Notes: generated by a model from the sequence alone, not told the origin. 64,000 nt of DNA from GCA-002722245 sp038154685 (GCA_038154685.1 JAYPYW010000005.1:1-64000); one strand, 5' to 3'; numbered from the stretch's first letter, positions 1 through 9,694 are shown. Made by a program: numbers and translations.

Positions 1-1
1 A

Positions 2-1416
2 ACTTACTCTTTATTATCTGCAATTTACAATAGATTCCAGTCAACTTGTGATGCATTCTCTTGTCAGAAGCCTGATTTAGGTTCTGATCAATCTATTTGT
101 GGTTCCGCAATTGCTTTAAGCGCAGGGATTACTTTAGAATCAGGTGAATCTATCGCTTGGTACAAAAATGGTATTTTAGAGTCTGGAGAAACTACAACTA
201 GCTATTCAGCTACTGAAGCTGGTACTTACAAAGCTGTTGTTACAACTTCTGCTGGATGTGAGAAGTTTGATGAAGTTGTTATCTCAACTGGAGGTGACTT
301 AACTACTGATGTTTCTAACTTAGGGTACATCTGTGAAGATTACACTTGGGCTGACTCTGTAGACGTAACTGTTTCAGGTGGTGGAGGTTTCTACCGTTTA
401 TATGATGCTGCTGAAGGTGGATCATTAATTAAAACTGTTACAGGAAGTTTCGAAATCGGAATTTTAGATGTTGCTGCTGATGACCAAAGAACATTCTATG
501 TTGAAGAACCACCAGGTGAAACTGGATCAATCGGACCAACAGGACCATACACTGACGGAACTGCAGGATGGCCATTTAAAGACATGAATAGTGTAGTTGT
601 TGATGGAGGAACTGAATATGACCAAGATTGGACAATGGAGTTCACAACTTACTCTACATTAACTATTCAATCGATCGATTTCATCTTCGGTTATGATCCA
701 GCTTTAGGTGCTAATGATAAATTACACGTTATTATTTACGATAATTTAGGAGCAAAAGTTTTAGAAAAAGACATCGCTCTTGCTGGTGTTGATTTTTCAA
801 CTGCTGCAGCTGGTGACCAATACTTAAACACAGTTACTGTTGATATTGAATTACCAACTCCTGGAAGCTACGAGATGTCATTCAAAGGAACTAATACTTT
901 AATTTGGTTCGAAAATGATTGGTTTGATCCAACTCCAAGCCCAGCTTGGCCATATGTAGGTAAAGTTAGTGATGCTACTGTTATTACATTAGACGGAACT
1001 GGTAACACTGATCCAGATTACTCTTGGGANNNNNNNNNNGAAACGTTGTTGGTATGTATAACTGGGTTGTTTCAACTGGATCTGGTTCTTCTGCTTGCGG
1101 TAGAGTTCCATTCACAGTATACCATGATTGTGAAATCGTAAGTGGTACTGAAGATGTTGAAGCTTCTAACTTAACTGTATACCCTAACCCATCTAATGGT
1201 TTAGTAAATGTTACTTTCGACTTAGCTACTTCTGTTGAGACTAGCGTTGAATTATACAACTCTTTAGGAGCTGTAATCGCTACTCAAAGCAAAGGTGCTT
1301 CTGTTGGAAGCCAAACTGTTACTTTCGATACTGCTAACTTAGCAGAAGGAGTATACTTTGTAAAAGTTAAAACTGGAAATAACGTTACAACAGAAACTGT
1401 TACTGTTGTAAAGTAA
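2..1416 (+). CDS. T9SS-secreted surface protein, 5'-truncated, type A sorting domain at the C-terminus
   Basis: The frame is already open at the window edge, so the start lies upstream. Residues are rich in Thr, Ser, Gly and Asp, with an Ig/PKD-like stretch (Cys-containing, ending in the AGTYKAVVTTSAGC pattern at about 220-260). The last roughly 85 codons (1150-1416) form a Por-secretion-system type A sorting domain: VYPNPSNG, then a beta-rich stretch, then LAEGVYFVKV. Such domains direct export through the type IX secretion system and anchoring on the cell surface. A 10-N gap at 1030-1039 separates two frames (frame 2 upstream, frame 1 downstream), so the gap length is arbitrary and the frame change is not a real frameshift. 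A strong terminator follows at 1441. The mature function is not recognisable. Confidence 0.85.
1030..1039. other. Assembly gap (10 N)
   Basis: Ten consecutive N inside the T9SS protein gene. The reading frame differs on the two sides, so the true gap size is unknown. Confidence 0.98.
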
Positions 1417-1440
1417 TCCAAACAATATAAATTGACTTTA

Positions 1441-1470
1441 AAGCCCTCGGTAATACCGAGGGCTTTTTTA
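1441..1470 (+). terminator. Rho-independent terminator of the T9SS protein gene
   Basis: An 11-bp perfect stem (AAGCCCTCGGT with its complement at 1455-1465) with a 3-nt loop, followed by a T run. It lies 25 bases after the stop codon at 1416. Confidence 0.9.
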
Positions 1471-1480
1471 TTTTTGCAAA

Positions 1481-1876
1481 ATGAATATTAAACTATACCT
1501 ACTCAACACTTATTTTTTCATCATTTTGATTGGTGCAACATTAGTGAAGTTTAAATTTCAAAGCTTGGTTCCTTTTTCAGGAACCTACTTGTTTGCTTTT
1601 TTTGCAACTATCCCTTTATTCATTTTACAGTTTGTTTCCATTTCAGGATTTTCTAGGAAGGTTAAAAAAGGAAATCCTAAACTATTTAAAGAAGCTTGTA
1701 AAAGGTCAAATGGTCAATCTGGCTCATCTATAAATGTTGCCAACTTATTTGACGAAAGTATTCCCTTCGAAAAACTAAAAAACAAATCCCTAGTTGAAGA
1801 GCTAGAATTTGTTAAAAGGGCTGTGATTTTTTCTATGCTATCGTTTATAATTACAATAGCCTTATTCTTTCTTTAA
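1481..1876 (+). CDS. Small membrane protein of unknown function
   Basis: This encodes 131 residues and starts with ATG. Three hydrophobic segments are visible: about residues 8-28, 36-56 and the extreme C-terminus (about 112-131). Between the last two lies a basic then acidic cytoplasmic-type stretch (VKKGNPKLFKEACKR). No known family is recognised. It stands between the terminator at 1441 and phoH. A TAnnTTTG-like box (TATTTTTG, 1469-1476) sits only 4 bases before the ATG, so transcription may begin very close to the start codon, which would make the message nearly leaderless. The function is unknown. Confidence 0.6.
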   Translation: MNIKLYLLNTYFFIILIGATLVKFKFQSLVPFSGTYLFAFFATIPLFILQFVSISGFSRKVKKGNPKLFKEACKRSNGQSGSSINVANLFDESIPFEKLKNKSLVEELEFVKRAVIFSMLSFIITIALFFL

Positions 1877-1881
1877 ATCAT

Positions 1882-1889
1882 TATATTTG
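1882..1889 (+). promoter_or_regulatory. Bacteroidota -7 box upstream of phoH
   Basis: TATATTTG matches the Bacteroidota -7 consensus TAnnTTTG and ends 22 bases before the phoH start. No clear TTTG -33 element is seen at the usual spacing. Confidence 0.45.
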
Positions 1890-1911
1890 ACTCCAGCAAA
1901 GCGTATATTAT

Positions 1912-2853
1912 TTGGAAGAGAATTACACGATTAAAGAAATAGACCCGCTTTTACTTTTTGGGGCTAATAATCAAAGAATAAAACAAATTATCAAGCTTTT
2001 TCCAAAGCTTAAAATTGTTGTAAGGGGTAACAACCTTAAAATAAATGGGAATGAGGAAGAGGTTCTTCGATTCACCAATAAATTAGACATTTTTGTCACC
2101 CATATCTTGAGATATGGAGCGCTCACCGAAAATCAACTTGAAAGGTTAATGGAAGAAGGTGCCGAAGATATTGTTAAAGATACTTCTGGCGATGAAATTA
2201 TTCTTCATGGTGTTGGAGGAAAAGCAATCAAGGCACAAACAGCAAACCAAAGAAAAATGGTTGCTGCCATGAAGAAAAACGATTTGCTTTTTGCAATTGG
2301 TCCAGCGGGAACAGGTAAAACCTATACAGCAGTTGCAATGGCTGTTCAAGCCCTTAAAAACAAACAAGTAAAAAGAATTATTCTAACTCGTCCTGCTGTT
2401 GAAGCAGGTGAAAACCTTGGCTTCCTTCCAGGTGATTTAAAAGAGAAATTAGACCCATACATGCAGCCATTGTATGATGCTTTGAGAGATATGATTCCTG
2501 CAGAAAAGCTAAAAGAGTTTCTGGAAACTGGTGTTATAGAAGTTGCTCCCCTAGCCTTTATGAGAGGACGAACACTAGATAAAGCATACTGTATAATGGA
2601 TGAAGCTCAAAACGCCACTGAAGGCCAGTTCAGAATGTTCTTAACTAGAATGGGGAAATCTGCAAAGTTTATTGTTACGGGAGATGTTACTCAAATTGAT
2701 TTGCCTAAAAAACAAACTTCTGGTTTAACAGGCTCAGTAAATATCCTTAAAGGAATTCAGGGAATCGAATTTGTCCAACTTGATGGAAAAGACGTAATTC
2801 GTCATAAATTAGTAAAGAAAATTATCGAAGCATACGATAAACAAGATAATTAA
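1912..2853 (+). CDS. PhoH family ATPase (PhoL type)
   Basis: This 313-residue protein has the PhoH-family layout: an N-terminal KH/NYN-like region (about 1-100), then a P-loop ATPase domain. Walker A is GPAGTGKT at residues 130-137 and Walker B is IMDE at about 228-231, followed by the family's AQN and TGD motifs. PhoH-like proteins are cytoplasmic ATPases linked to RNA metabolism, often beside ybeY. Here ybeY is not adjacent. The likely start is TTG at 1912, because no ATG gives the family's N-terminus. Its stop overlaps the next ATG (TAATG at 2851-2855), which suggests translational coupling. The family call is firm. The precise substrate is not known. Confidence 0.93.
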   Translation: MEENYTIKEIDPLLLFGANNQRIKQIIKLFPKLKIVVRGNNLKINGNEEEVLRFTNKLDIFVTHILRYGALTENQLERLMEEGAEDIVKDTSGDEIILHGVGGKAIKAQTANQRKMVAAMKKNDLLFAIGPAGTGKTYTAVAMAVQALKNKQVKRIILTRPAVEAGENLGFLPGDLKEKLDPYMQPLYDALRDMIPAEKLKEFLETGVIEVAPLAFMRGRTLDKAYCIMDEAQNATEGQFRMFLTRMGKSAKFIVTGDVTQIDLPKKQTSGLTGSVNILKGIQGIEFVQLDGKDVIRHKLVKKIIEAYDKQDN

Positions 2854-3479
2854 TGAAGAAGCTTTTCACCATAATTGCTTTAATTACCACGCTTTCATCG
2901 ACGGCGCAAAAACTGGACATCACATACGAATGGTTTAGTTTAGGCGGAGGCTTTCTTTACTCTATTGAAGATGAATACTTAGGTTTAAACGGTAAAATAA
3001 ACCTACCACTTGGAAGCCATGCGAAATTTGTTATGCAAGGAACATTATTTCCTGAGCAAATGCAATTTACAGATGAAGGTCACAATGAAATAAGAGCAAA
3101 ATTCAATGTAGAATTCACACCTATAAAATTCAAAAAACTTTACTTAACTGTTCAAACAGGATTTGATTACGGTGGGTGGCAAAGAACTTATTTTGTTGAG
3201 GGATCTACACTAGGTGAAGAATGGAAAAGAGATGAAAGCATGATGTTTGGGGGAATTCTTAACTATGATTTCCATCGATTCAGATTGTACGCAGATTACA
3301 TGTATATGCCTCAAATTTTTAGTAATCATGTTGGACTAGGAGTTACTGTTCTCTTTTTCGAAGACAAAACTTACCGAAGAAGGTATATGCAAAGAAGACT
3401 TGTTAATTCAAATACGGGTTGGAGAGTTCGTAATAAAGGAGGAAATTCACGCAGTAAAAAATCCAAAAACAAGGGATAA
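2853..3479 (+). CDS. Exported outer-membrane-like protein, unknown function
   Basis: The 208-residue product begins with a clear signal peptide (MKKLFTIIALITTLSSTAQ). It continues with alternating aromatic beta-strands (for example RFRLYADYMYMPQIFSNHVG) typical of a small outer-membrane beta-barrel. The C-terminal 35 residues are strongly basic (RRRYMQRRL, then a Lys/Arg/Ser tail), which is odd for a barrel end and may be periplasmic. The start codon overlaps the phoH stop. No named family is recognised. Confidence 0.7.
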   Translation: MKKLFTIIALITTLSSTAQKLDITYEWFSLGGGFLYSIEDEYLGLNGKINLPLGSHAKFVMQGTLFPEQMQFTDEGHNEIRAKFNVEFTPIKFKKLYLTVQTGFDYGGWQRTYFVEGSTLGEEWKRDESMMFGGILNYDFHRFRLYADYMYMPQIFSNHVGLGVTVLFFEDKTYRRRYMQRRLVNSNTGWRVRNKGGNSRSKKSKNKG

Positions 3480-3481
3480 AA

Positions 3482-4402
3482 TTGCTTACCATCCTTCTTC
3501 AAATACTACCCCTTTTTTTAATAATTGGAACTGGTTGGATTTTCGCCAAATTAAAAATTGCTGATCAAAACTGGCTTAAGCCAATTGGTGATTATGCTTT
3601 ATATATTGGGTTCCCTGCTTTGATTTTTGGAAATTTAACTGCAAACCCAATTAAGTTTGAATTAATAGGAATGAGTTTTTTTAGAGTAACCGCTCTTTTA
3701 ATTGGAATGCTCTTGCTCCTTTTTCCTTTCTTAAAATGGATTAGTAAAACCAACCAAATCAAAGCCACAATTATTATTTGTTTTCTTTTTGGAAATGCAG
3801 CTTTTCTTGGAATCCCTGTAATTACCTCTTTAGATTCTTCTTTAGCCCCATTAGCTTCTTTAAATGCTTCGATGATGTTGTTTTGGGTTTTTTCTTTGGG
3901 GTTAATCATTGTTGAATTCTACACTTTGGAGGAACCAAAAATTGGAAAAATACTGTTTGGACTTGTAAAAAACCCACTACTCCTATCGGTTATATTCGGA
4001 ATAGGATTTAATTATTTAAACATTAAAATTCCGGATGTTATTCATCTCCCCATTTCAATGATGGGAAAAGCCGTATCTCCAATGGTAATGCTTTTAATAG
4101 GTGTTTTCATTGCCAGTCACCCTCCCAAAACATTTAAGGCAATCAAAACCCCAATTATATTTAGTTCTTTCAAACTATTAATATTCCCTTTAGTAGGTTT
4201 GTTTGTATTTAATTTAAACGAAGCCCAAGAATTAAGCTCTATAGTTCAATTTGCCATGCCAGCAGCCATAACTCCCTTTGCAATGGCTGGAAGGTATAAA
4301 TTAGATCAAGAGTTCATTTGCAACTCTATCATCGTATCAACAATACTTAGTTTGTTTACATTGCCTCTTATTATTTACCTTTTTAATTTTGTAAGTGCAT
4401 GA
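3482..4402 (+). CDS. AEC (auxin efflux carrier) family transporter
   Basis: This 306-residue membrane protein has about ten hydrophobic segments in two blocks of five, the layout of AEC/PIN-like permeases (BART superfamily). The N-terminus ILPLFLIIGTGWIFAKLKI and the central loop around IPVITSL are typical of the family. Bacterial members export or import small carboxylates such as malate, but the substrate cannot be read from the sequence. TTG at 3482 is taken as the start, 2 bases after the preceding stop. The end overlaps ribD (ATGA at 4399-4402), so it is part of a coupled gene string. Confidence 0.85.
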   Translation: MLTILLQILPLFLIIGTGWIFAKLKIADQNWLKPIGDYALYIGFPALIFGNLTANPIKFELIGMSFFRVTALLIGMLLLLFPFLKWISKTNQIKATIIICFLFGNAAFLGIPVITSLDSSLAPLASLNASMMLFWVFSLGLIIVEFYTLEEPKIGKILFGLVKNPLLLSVIFGIGFNYLNIKIPDVIHLPISMMGKAVSPMVMLLIGVFIASHPPKTFKAIKTPIIFSSFKLLIFPLVGLFVFNLNEAQELSSIVQFAMPAAITPFAMAGRYKLDQEFICNSIIVSTILSLFTLPLIIYLFNFVSA

Positions 4403-5427
4403 ATCATGAAGTATACATGAAAAAATGCCTTGAATTGGCGTTAAAAGGTAAAGGCAATGTTGCTCCAAATCCAATGGTTGGTTCCGTTATAGTTTGTGAT
4501 GGTGAAATTATCGGACAAGGTTACCATGAAAAGTTTGGCGAAGCGCATGCAGAAGTTAATGCAATTAAATCTGTTAAGGATCCAACGCTTCTGAAAAAAA
4601 GCACAATTTACGTAAACTTGGAACCATGTTCTCATCATGGAAAAACCCCTCCTTGTTCTGATTTAATAATCGAAAAAGGAATTCCCCATGTTGTAATTGG
4701 TGCAATAGATGACCATGAAAAGGTAGCTGGAAAAGGAATTCAACGACTAGAAAAAGCTGGAATCCAAGTTGACGTTAATATCCTAAAGCAGGAATGCATC
4801 GATTTAAACAAGAGGTTTTATAAATTTCACAATCAAGGATTACCTTATGTAATCCTGAAATGGGCCGAATCCAATGATGGTTTTATATCCAGAACCCAAA
4901 ATGATTTAGATAAAGGTTTATCAAATTGGATAACCGGGGAAGAAAGTAAAGTTTTTGTTCATCAACAAAGAGCCTCTGAACAGGCTATTATGATTGGTAA
5001 AAACACTGCTTCAATTGACAGTCCATCACTTACAACAAGATTGGTAAAAGGTAAATCTCCCCTTAGAGTTATAGTAGGTAAAATTGACACCACATCTAAT
5101 TTAACACTTATAAGTGATGAGTTTCCAACCCTTATTTTTAATAACGAATTAGAAATAAAACATGGAAATAAAGAATGGATCGTTTTTGATGGTCAACCGG
5201 AATCCATTCTAAAAGAACTCGCGGAAAGAGATATCCAATCAGTAATCATTGAAGGTGGAACCAATCTTATCAATCAGTTCATCGATAATAACTTATGGGA
5301 CGAAGCCTACAATTTTATTGGAGAAGTAGAATTTAGAGATGGTTTAAAGGCTCCTAAAATCAAAAAGCAACCTTTATTCACTAATCAAGTAGGAAAAGAT
5401 AAACTGGTAGTTTACTTCAACAAATGA
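4399..5427 (+). CDS. ribD: Bifunctional riboflavin biosynthesis deaminase/reductase RibD
   Basis: RibD deaminates 2,5-diamino-6-ribosylamino-4-pyrimidinone 5'-phosphate and then reduces the ribose chain, the second and third steps of riboflavin synthesis. The N-terminal zinc deaminase domain shows HAE (H50, E52) and PCSHHGKTPPC with zinc ligands C77 and C86. The reductase domain fills about residues 147-342, with the GGTNLINQF motif near the C-terminus. The length of 342 residues is normal. An internal Met at residue 7 is an alternative start. Both ends overlap neighbours by ATGA. ribF lies far away at 43831, so riboflavin genes are dispersed. No FMN riboswitch is seen upstream. Confidence 0.96.
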   Translation: MNHEVYMKKCLELALKGKGNVAPNPMVGSVIVCDGEIIGQGYHEKFGEAHAEVNAIKSVKDPTLLKKSTIYVNLEPCSHHGKTPPCSDLIIEKGIPHVVIGAIDDHEKVAGKGIQRLEKAGIQVDVNILKQECIDLNKRFYKFHNQGLPYVILKWAESNDGFISRTQNDLDKGLSNWITGEESKVFVHQQRASEQAIMIGKNTASIDSPSLTTRLVKGKSPLRVIVGKIDTTSNLTLISDEFPTLIFNNELEIKHGNKEWIVFDGQPESILKELAERDIQSVIIEGGTNLINQFIDNNLWDEAYNFIGEVEFRDGLKAPKIKKQPLFTNQVGKDKLVVYFNK

Positions 5428-6290
5428 GTTTAAACTTATTATTTGCAATTATATCAGCATCACTGCTTTTTAATATTTTCAAATATTTTGAAAATTATAA
5501 AGTGGTTACTTTGAATGCTATTGTGGTTAACTACCTTGTAGCCTCTTCCCTATCTTTTTTAGTTCCGGAGGAAACAAAGAGCATAGCTTACGCTATCAAT
5601 CAACCATGGCTTCCAATTGCTATTTTACTCGGATTTATATTCGTTTCATTATTTCAAGTAATGGCCTATGCCAGTCAGTTAATTGGAGTAGCCACAACAA
5701 CCATTGCTAACAAAATCACCTTTATTTTTCCAACAGCACTTGGGATCATATTTTTTAATGAAGATTGGAACCTATTAAAGTTATTAGGGTTTATTGTTGC
5801 AATAGCAGCGATTTTCTTGAGTGCTGAAAAGAAAATAGAACTTCCAAAAGGAAACTCATACGCTATAATCGCCCTCCTTTTCTTTGGGGGGGGGGTATTA
5901 GAATCCCTTTTAAACTATTCCAACAAACATCTAATTGCTAAAGGTGATACAAGTTTTTACTTTGGCTATCTTTTCTTTTTTGCTTTTGTTTTTGGGATTA
6001 TAATGATGATTCGACAAATTTTAAAAACAAAAACATTACCAACTCGTAAAGACATTCTTTGGGGAGTAATCTTAGGAATCCCTAATTATTTCTCCATGTA
6101 CTTGTTATTAGAAAGTTTGGACGAATTACCCTCTTCAACTGTTTTTCCTGTTGCAAACATGGGAGTCATTCTGTTTTCTACATTGTTTTCAGTAATTCTT
6201 TTCAAAGAAGAAATTTCAAAGAAAAAAGCATTAGCGTTAGGCTGTTCGATTCTTGCCATTGCCTTAATTTCATTTTACAATATAATTTAA
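5424..6290 (+). CDS. DMT superfamily (EamA-like) transporter with an internal G10 tract
   Basis: This 288-residue inner-membrane protein has about ten hydrophobic segments and the internal two-fold repeat of EamA/drug-metabolite transporters (for example TTIANKITFIFPTALGIIFF and STVFPVANMGVILFSTLFS). The substrate is unknown. The gene overlaps ribD by ATGA and the next gene by TAATG. A run of ten G at 5886-5895 encodes Gly-Gly-Gly plus the first base of Val. This is the longest G run in an AT-rich window and lies in the frame at about residue 155, so slippage there would truncate the protein. Confidence 0.88.
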   Translation: MSLNLLFAIISASLLFNIFKYFENYKVVTLNAIVVNYLVASSLSFLVPEETKSIAYAINQPWLPIAILLGFIFVSLFQVMAYASQLIGVATTTIANKITFIFPTALGIIFFNEDWNLLKLLGFIVAIAAIFLSAEKKIELPKGNSYAIIALLFFGGGVLESLLNYSNKHLIAKGDTSFYFGYLFFFAFVFGIIMMIRQILKTKTLPTRKDILWGVILGIPNYFSMYLLLESLDELPSSTVFPVANMGVILFSTLFSVILFKEEISKKKALALGCSILAIALISFYNII

Positions 6291-6892
6291 TGCCTAATCC
6301 CTATAAAACTATTTCAAAAAAAGCAGAAGGTCTTTTTAAAGATCGAGGAAGTAAGTTTACAGGATATATTCACCCTATTTCATCAAAAGAAGAAGCAGAA
6401 GCACTTATTAAAACATACAAGGAAGAACAGCCAGATGCCAGACACCATTGTTTTGCTTATCGAATAGGTCCTGATGGAAAAGAATACAGAGCTTACGATG
6501 ACGGAGAACCTTCGGGCACAGCAGGAAAACCAATTTTAAATCAACTTCTTTCTCATGAACTCACTAATGTCTTAGTAGTTGTTATAAGATATTCAAGCGG
6601 AACAAAATTAGGTGTGCCTGGATTAATAAACGCCTATAAAGAAGCAACTATAGCCGCTATAAATGAGTCTGAAATAATAGAAAAGGCCATTTGTAAACAT
6701 TACAAGATCCGATTCAATTACGATCAGTTACCTGAAGTTATGAAGTGGAGCAAACAACAAAAAGTTGAATTTATTAATCAGGTATTCGATCTTAATTGTT
6801 TTGTAGAATTTGGAATTGATAGTAGAGAAGCCGACAATAAATTAGCTAACTTACCAAGAACCTTAAAAGCAGAGTTTTTAATCGAAGCATGA
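6290..6892 (+). CDS. YigZ/IMPACT family protein
   Basis: This 200-residue protein has the N-terminal UPF0029/IMPACT domain, including the conserved ARHHCFAYRIG and DDGEPSGTAGKPIL motifs and VVVIRYSSGTKLG. A C-terminal ferredoxin-like domain follows (about residues 135-200). Members are cytoplasmic. The eukaryotic relative IMPACT affects translation control, and the bacterial role is unclear. The start overlaps the transporter stop (TAATG) and its end overlaps the peptidase gene (ATGA). Confidence 0.93.
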   Translation: MPNPYKTISKKAEGLFKDRGSKFTGYIHPISSKEEAEALIKTYKEEQPDARHHCFAYRIGPDGKEYRAYDDGEPSGTAGKPILNQLLSHELTNVLVVVIRYSSGTKLGVPGLINAYKEATIAAINESEIIEKAICKHYKIRFNYDQLPEVMKWSKQQKVEFINQVFDLNCFVEFGIDSREADNKLANLPRTLKAEFLIEA

Positions 6893-8463
6893 GAATTGGA
6901 CTATTAATATTGTGTTTTTTAATCAGCAATTTAAGTTTTGCTCAGCAAAAACAACTGGTAGCAAAATCCAATAGCCCATTGGGCGTTCACTCACTTTATC
7001 ACCCTTTAATGGAGGGTTTACCCATCTTTAACCAATTCATCAAAGTAAATCAATTCGAATCAACCACAAACACCCATTTTACAGAATCAGATTTAGATCC
7101 AATTGATAGAACTCTATTAGAAAGTGATACAATTTTCTCCAATTTAGATGGTTACCTTATTTCAAACAATCAATTTCTCCCCGTAAGAGCTATTACTATA
7201 ATGGGAGTTGATGGTAAAAGCTACTCGCTGTATATAGATGAGACAGGAAATTGCATTCATTATGTGTTACACAACCACTATGCTAAAGATACTATTGTAG
7301 GAACTGTTTTTATGCCTGACCCAATTACTTCTAGTGGCAATAGTTACGGCCCGCCTTATGCTGATCAAGATGATGCTTCGAATACAGAACTAGAAAATGA
7401 ATTAAATGAAGTTTTTGTGAAAGCCAAATTTGAAGGTGGAGTGTATAAATTGAAAAACGAATACTTGAAAATTTCAAACCATAGTAGCCCAAATATTTTA
7501 CCTACCGAACTAAGTGATTCAATCTTTAAATTCGATCGATCTCAAAACGGGTTTGAAGAAATGCAGGCAATGTACCACATTTCCAACTTTGCAAAGTACT
7601 TGAAAGACACATTAGGATTCACTGATTTAATGAACTACGCCATTGATGTTGATGTTTATGCACTAAATGGTAGTGATCAATCTGAGTTTATTAGTTCTAC
7701 CATTCCCCCTAGATTAAACTTTGGACAAGGTGGGGTTGATGATGCTGAAGATGCAGATGTAATTATTCATGAATACTCGCATGCTGTTAGTCATTCCGCC
7801 GCTGAGGGTTCTTTGGTAGGTTACCACAGGTTAGCAATGGACGAAGGATTAGGGGATTACTGGGCGGCCGTTTACTCCAAAAGGTTAAGTCCGAATAACT
7901 ATAAATTGATTTTCAACTGGGACGGTCACAATGAATTTTGGGGAGGTAGAACGCTAGAACACGAAAGAAAGTTTAGTGATGGATTAGACGGCAATAAATA
8001 TATAGATGGAGAATTGTTTGCAGCTACTTTAATGGATATTAGAAATACAATTGACGATAGTATTGCCGACATTCTGATCATGCAGTCGGTTTACTCTTGG
8101 TTTCCCAATATGACAATGCAAGATGCCATGACTGAGATTTTAAAATCCGATACATTGCAGTTTGATAAACTATATAGCCCAACACTGGAATGGATTATGT
8201 GTAATAGAGGGTTCTTAGGTGATCAGTGCTTAAATGCTATCGAAGAAACCAATTGGAGTCCTGTTCTAGATTACAGTCTTTTAAATAATGGTTTTCTAAA
8301 GATCAACAACTTATTTTCTTCTGAAACTTTAAGCATATACTCAATTAGTGGTCAATTAATGATGCAAGAACAAATTCAGGAAAATACTGTTGATTTAAAT
8401 AGACTACCTAGTGGAATTTATATTCTGAACTTAAAAGGATCCTCAGAAAAAATAAAGCTTTAA
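6889..8463 (+). CDS. Secreted zinc metallopeptidase (M36-like) with T9SS sorting domain
   Basis: The 524-residue product has a signal peptide (about 1-19, ending in SFAQ) and a long propeptide-like region. The zinc site is HEYSH (H294, E295, H298), followed by DEGLGD with E319 as the likely third ligand. This spacing and context resemble fungalysin M36/M4-type gluzincins. The last roughly 70 residues (ETLSIYSISGQLM to LPSGIYILNL) form a T9SS type A sorting domain, so the enzyme is expected at the surface or released. It starts at ATG overlapping the YigZ stop and is the last gene of the co-oriented string. Substrate specificity is unknown. Confidence 0.85.
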   Translation: MRIGLLILCFLISNLSFAQQKQLVAKSNSPLGVHSLYHPLMEGLPIFNQFIKVNQFESTTNTHFTESDLDPIDRTLLESDTIFSNLDGYLISNNQFLPVRAITIMGVDGKSYSLYIDETGNCIHYVLHNHYAKDTIVGTVFMPDPITSSGNSYGPPYADQDDASNTELENELNEVFVKAKFEGGVYKLKNEYLKISNHSSPNILPTELSDSIFKFDRSQNGFEEMQAMYHISNFAKYLKDTLGFTDLMNYAIDVDVYALNGSDQSEFISSTIPPRLNFGQGGVDDAEDADVIIHEYSHAVSHSAAEGSLVGYHRLAMDEGLGDYWAAVYSKRLSPNNYKLIFNWDGHNEFWGGRTLEHERKFSDGLDGNKYIDGELFAATLMDIRNTIDDSIADILIMQSVYSWFPNMTMQDAMTEILKSDTLQFDKLYSPTLEWIMCNRGFLGDQCLNAIEETNWSPVLDYSLLNNGFLKINNLFSSETLSIYSISGQLMMQEQIQENTVDLNRLPSGIYILNLKGSSEKIKL

Positions 8464-8487
8464 TTAACGTTTCTTGGTCATAGTGAC

Positions 8488-8519
8488 CAAAAAAAATGGC
8501 CGAAATTTCTTTCGACCAT
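8488..8519 (-). terminator. Terminator of the M42 peptidase gene
   Basis: Read on the minus strand, the hairpin ATGGTCGAAA/TTTCGGCCAT (plus positions 8496-8519, one non-Watson-Crick pair) is followed by eight T. A second small hairpin (TTGGTCA/TGACCAA) lies at 8473-8490. The two genes converge here. Confidence 0.8.
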
Positions 8520-8541
8520 CTAACAAAACAATTCGTTTATT

Positions 8542-9627
8542 CTATTTAAAATACCTAAAATCGTGGTTATTCTCAATCTTAAGTAATGCTTCGTAAATTA
8601 ACTTAATTACATTTTCGATATCATCTTTATGCGCAGCTTCAACAGTAGTATGCATGTATCTTAACGGTAAAGAAATTAACGCAGAGGCAACTCCACCATT
8701 ACTATAAGCAAAAGCATCAGTATCAGTCCCAGTAGCTCTGGAAACGGCTGCATTTTGGAAAGGAATCTTATTATCATTAGCCGCAGTTTTAATTAATTTC
8801 AAAAGGTTATTTTGAACTGCAGGTCCAGTTGGTAAACATGGTCCTTCCCCTCCTTTGATATCACCTTGCGCTATTTTATCAATTTTAGGCGTTGATGTAT
8901 CATGACAAACATCAGTCACAATAGCAACGTTTGGTTCAATTGTATCAGTAATCATTTGAGCTCCTCTCAACCCTACTTCTTCCTGAACAGCATTAACAAT
9001 ATATAAACCAAATGGAAGCTTCTTTTTGTTTTTGTGTAATAATCTTGCTACCTCAGCAATAATAAAACCTCCAATTCTGTTATCTAAAGCTCTTCCAACA
9101 TACCATCGGTTGTTTAGCATGGTTAATTCATCTTGATAGGTAATAACATCTCCTACCTGAATTCCCATTTTTAATACTTCAGCTTTATCTTTCGCTCCAA
9201 CATCCAAACAAATGTTTTTAAGAGAAGGAGCCTCCTCCTTTCCTCCATGACGAGTATGAATTGCTGGCCAACCAAATACTGCTTCAACAACACCTTTCTC
9301 CGTATGAATGTTAACTCTTTTTGACGGGGCAATTTGATGATCTGAACCCCCATTTCTTCTTAGATAAATAAATCCGTCACCCGTGATGTAATGAACAAAC
9401 CAGCTAATTTCATCGGCATGCGCTTCTATTACAACCTTATATTTTGCTTTTGGATTTACGATAGCCGCAACAGAACCATAAGTATCAACTAAATAATCAT
9501 CAACAAAAGGCTTTACATAATCCAACCAAATTTTCTGACCTTCTGATTCGAACCCAGTTGGGGATGGATTGTTTAAATATTTTTCTAAAAAATTCTTTGA
9601 GGCTTTTGTTAAGATTGATTTCGCCAT
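8542..9627 (-). CDS. M42 family metallopeptidase (aminopeptidase)
   Basis: This 361-residue enzyme has the M42 (TET/FrvX-like) layout. Metal-binding motifs are EAHADEI near residue 68, ALDNRIGG, the catalytic acids in VQEEVGLRG, VTDVCHDTS, and the C-terminal His in LRYMHTTVE. M42 enzymes form large cytoplasmic complexes that remove N-terminal residues from peptides. No signal peptide is present. It is transcribed alone, convergent with the secreted peptidase gene and divergent from trhO, and has its own terminator. Confidence 0.93.
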   Translation of the reverse strand: MAKSILTKASKNFLEKYLNNPSPTGFESEGQKIWLDYVKPFVDDYLVDTYGSVAAIVNPKAKYKVVIEAHADEISWFVHYITGDGFIYLRRNGGSDHQIAPSKRVNIHTEKGVVEAVFGWPAIHTRHGGKEEAPSLKNICLDVGAKDKAEVLKMGIQVGDVITYQDELTMLNNRWYVGRALDNRIGGFIIAEVARLLHKNKKKLPFGLYIVNAVQEEVGLRGAQMITDTIEPNVAIVTDVCHDTSTPKIDKIAQGDIKGGEGPCLPTGPAVQNNLLKLIKTAANDNKIPFQNAAVSRATGTDTDAFAYSNGGVASALISLPLRYMHTTVEAAHKDDIENVIKLIYEALLKIENNHDFRYFK

Positions 9628-9694
9628 TTGATAATTGTTTTTGCTATTAAATAAAGATAAGACTTATACGCGGTATTGAGAATTAGGTTTTCGT

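Noticed and set aside
1024..1141. Natural frameshift in the T9SS protein gene
   Set aside because: The frame change coincides exactly with a 10-N gap of unknown length.
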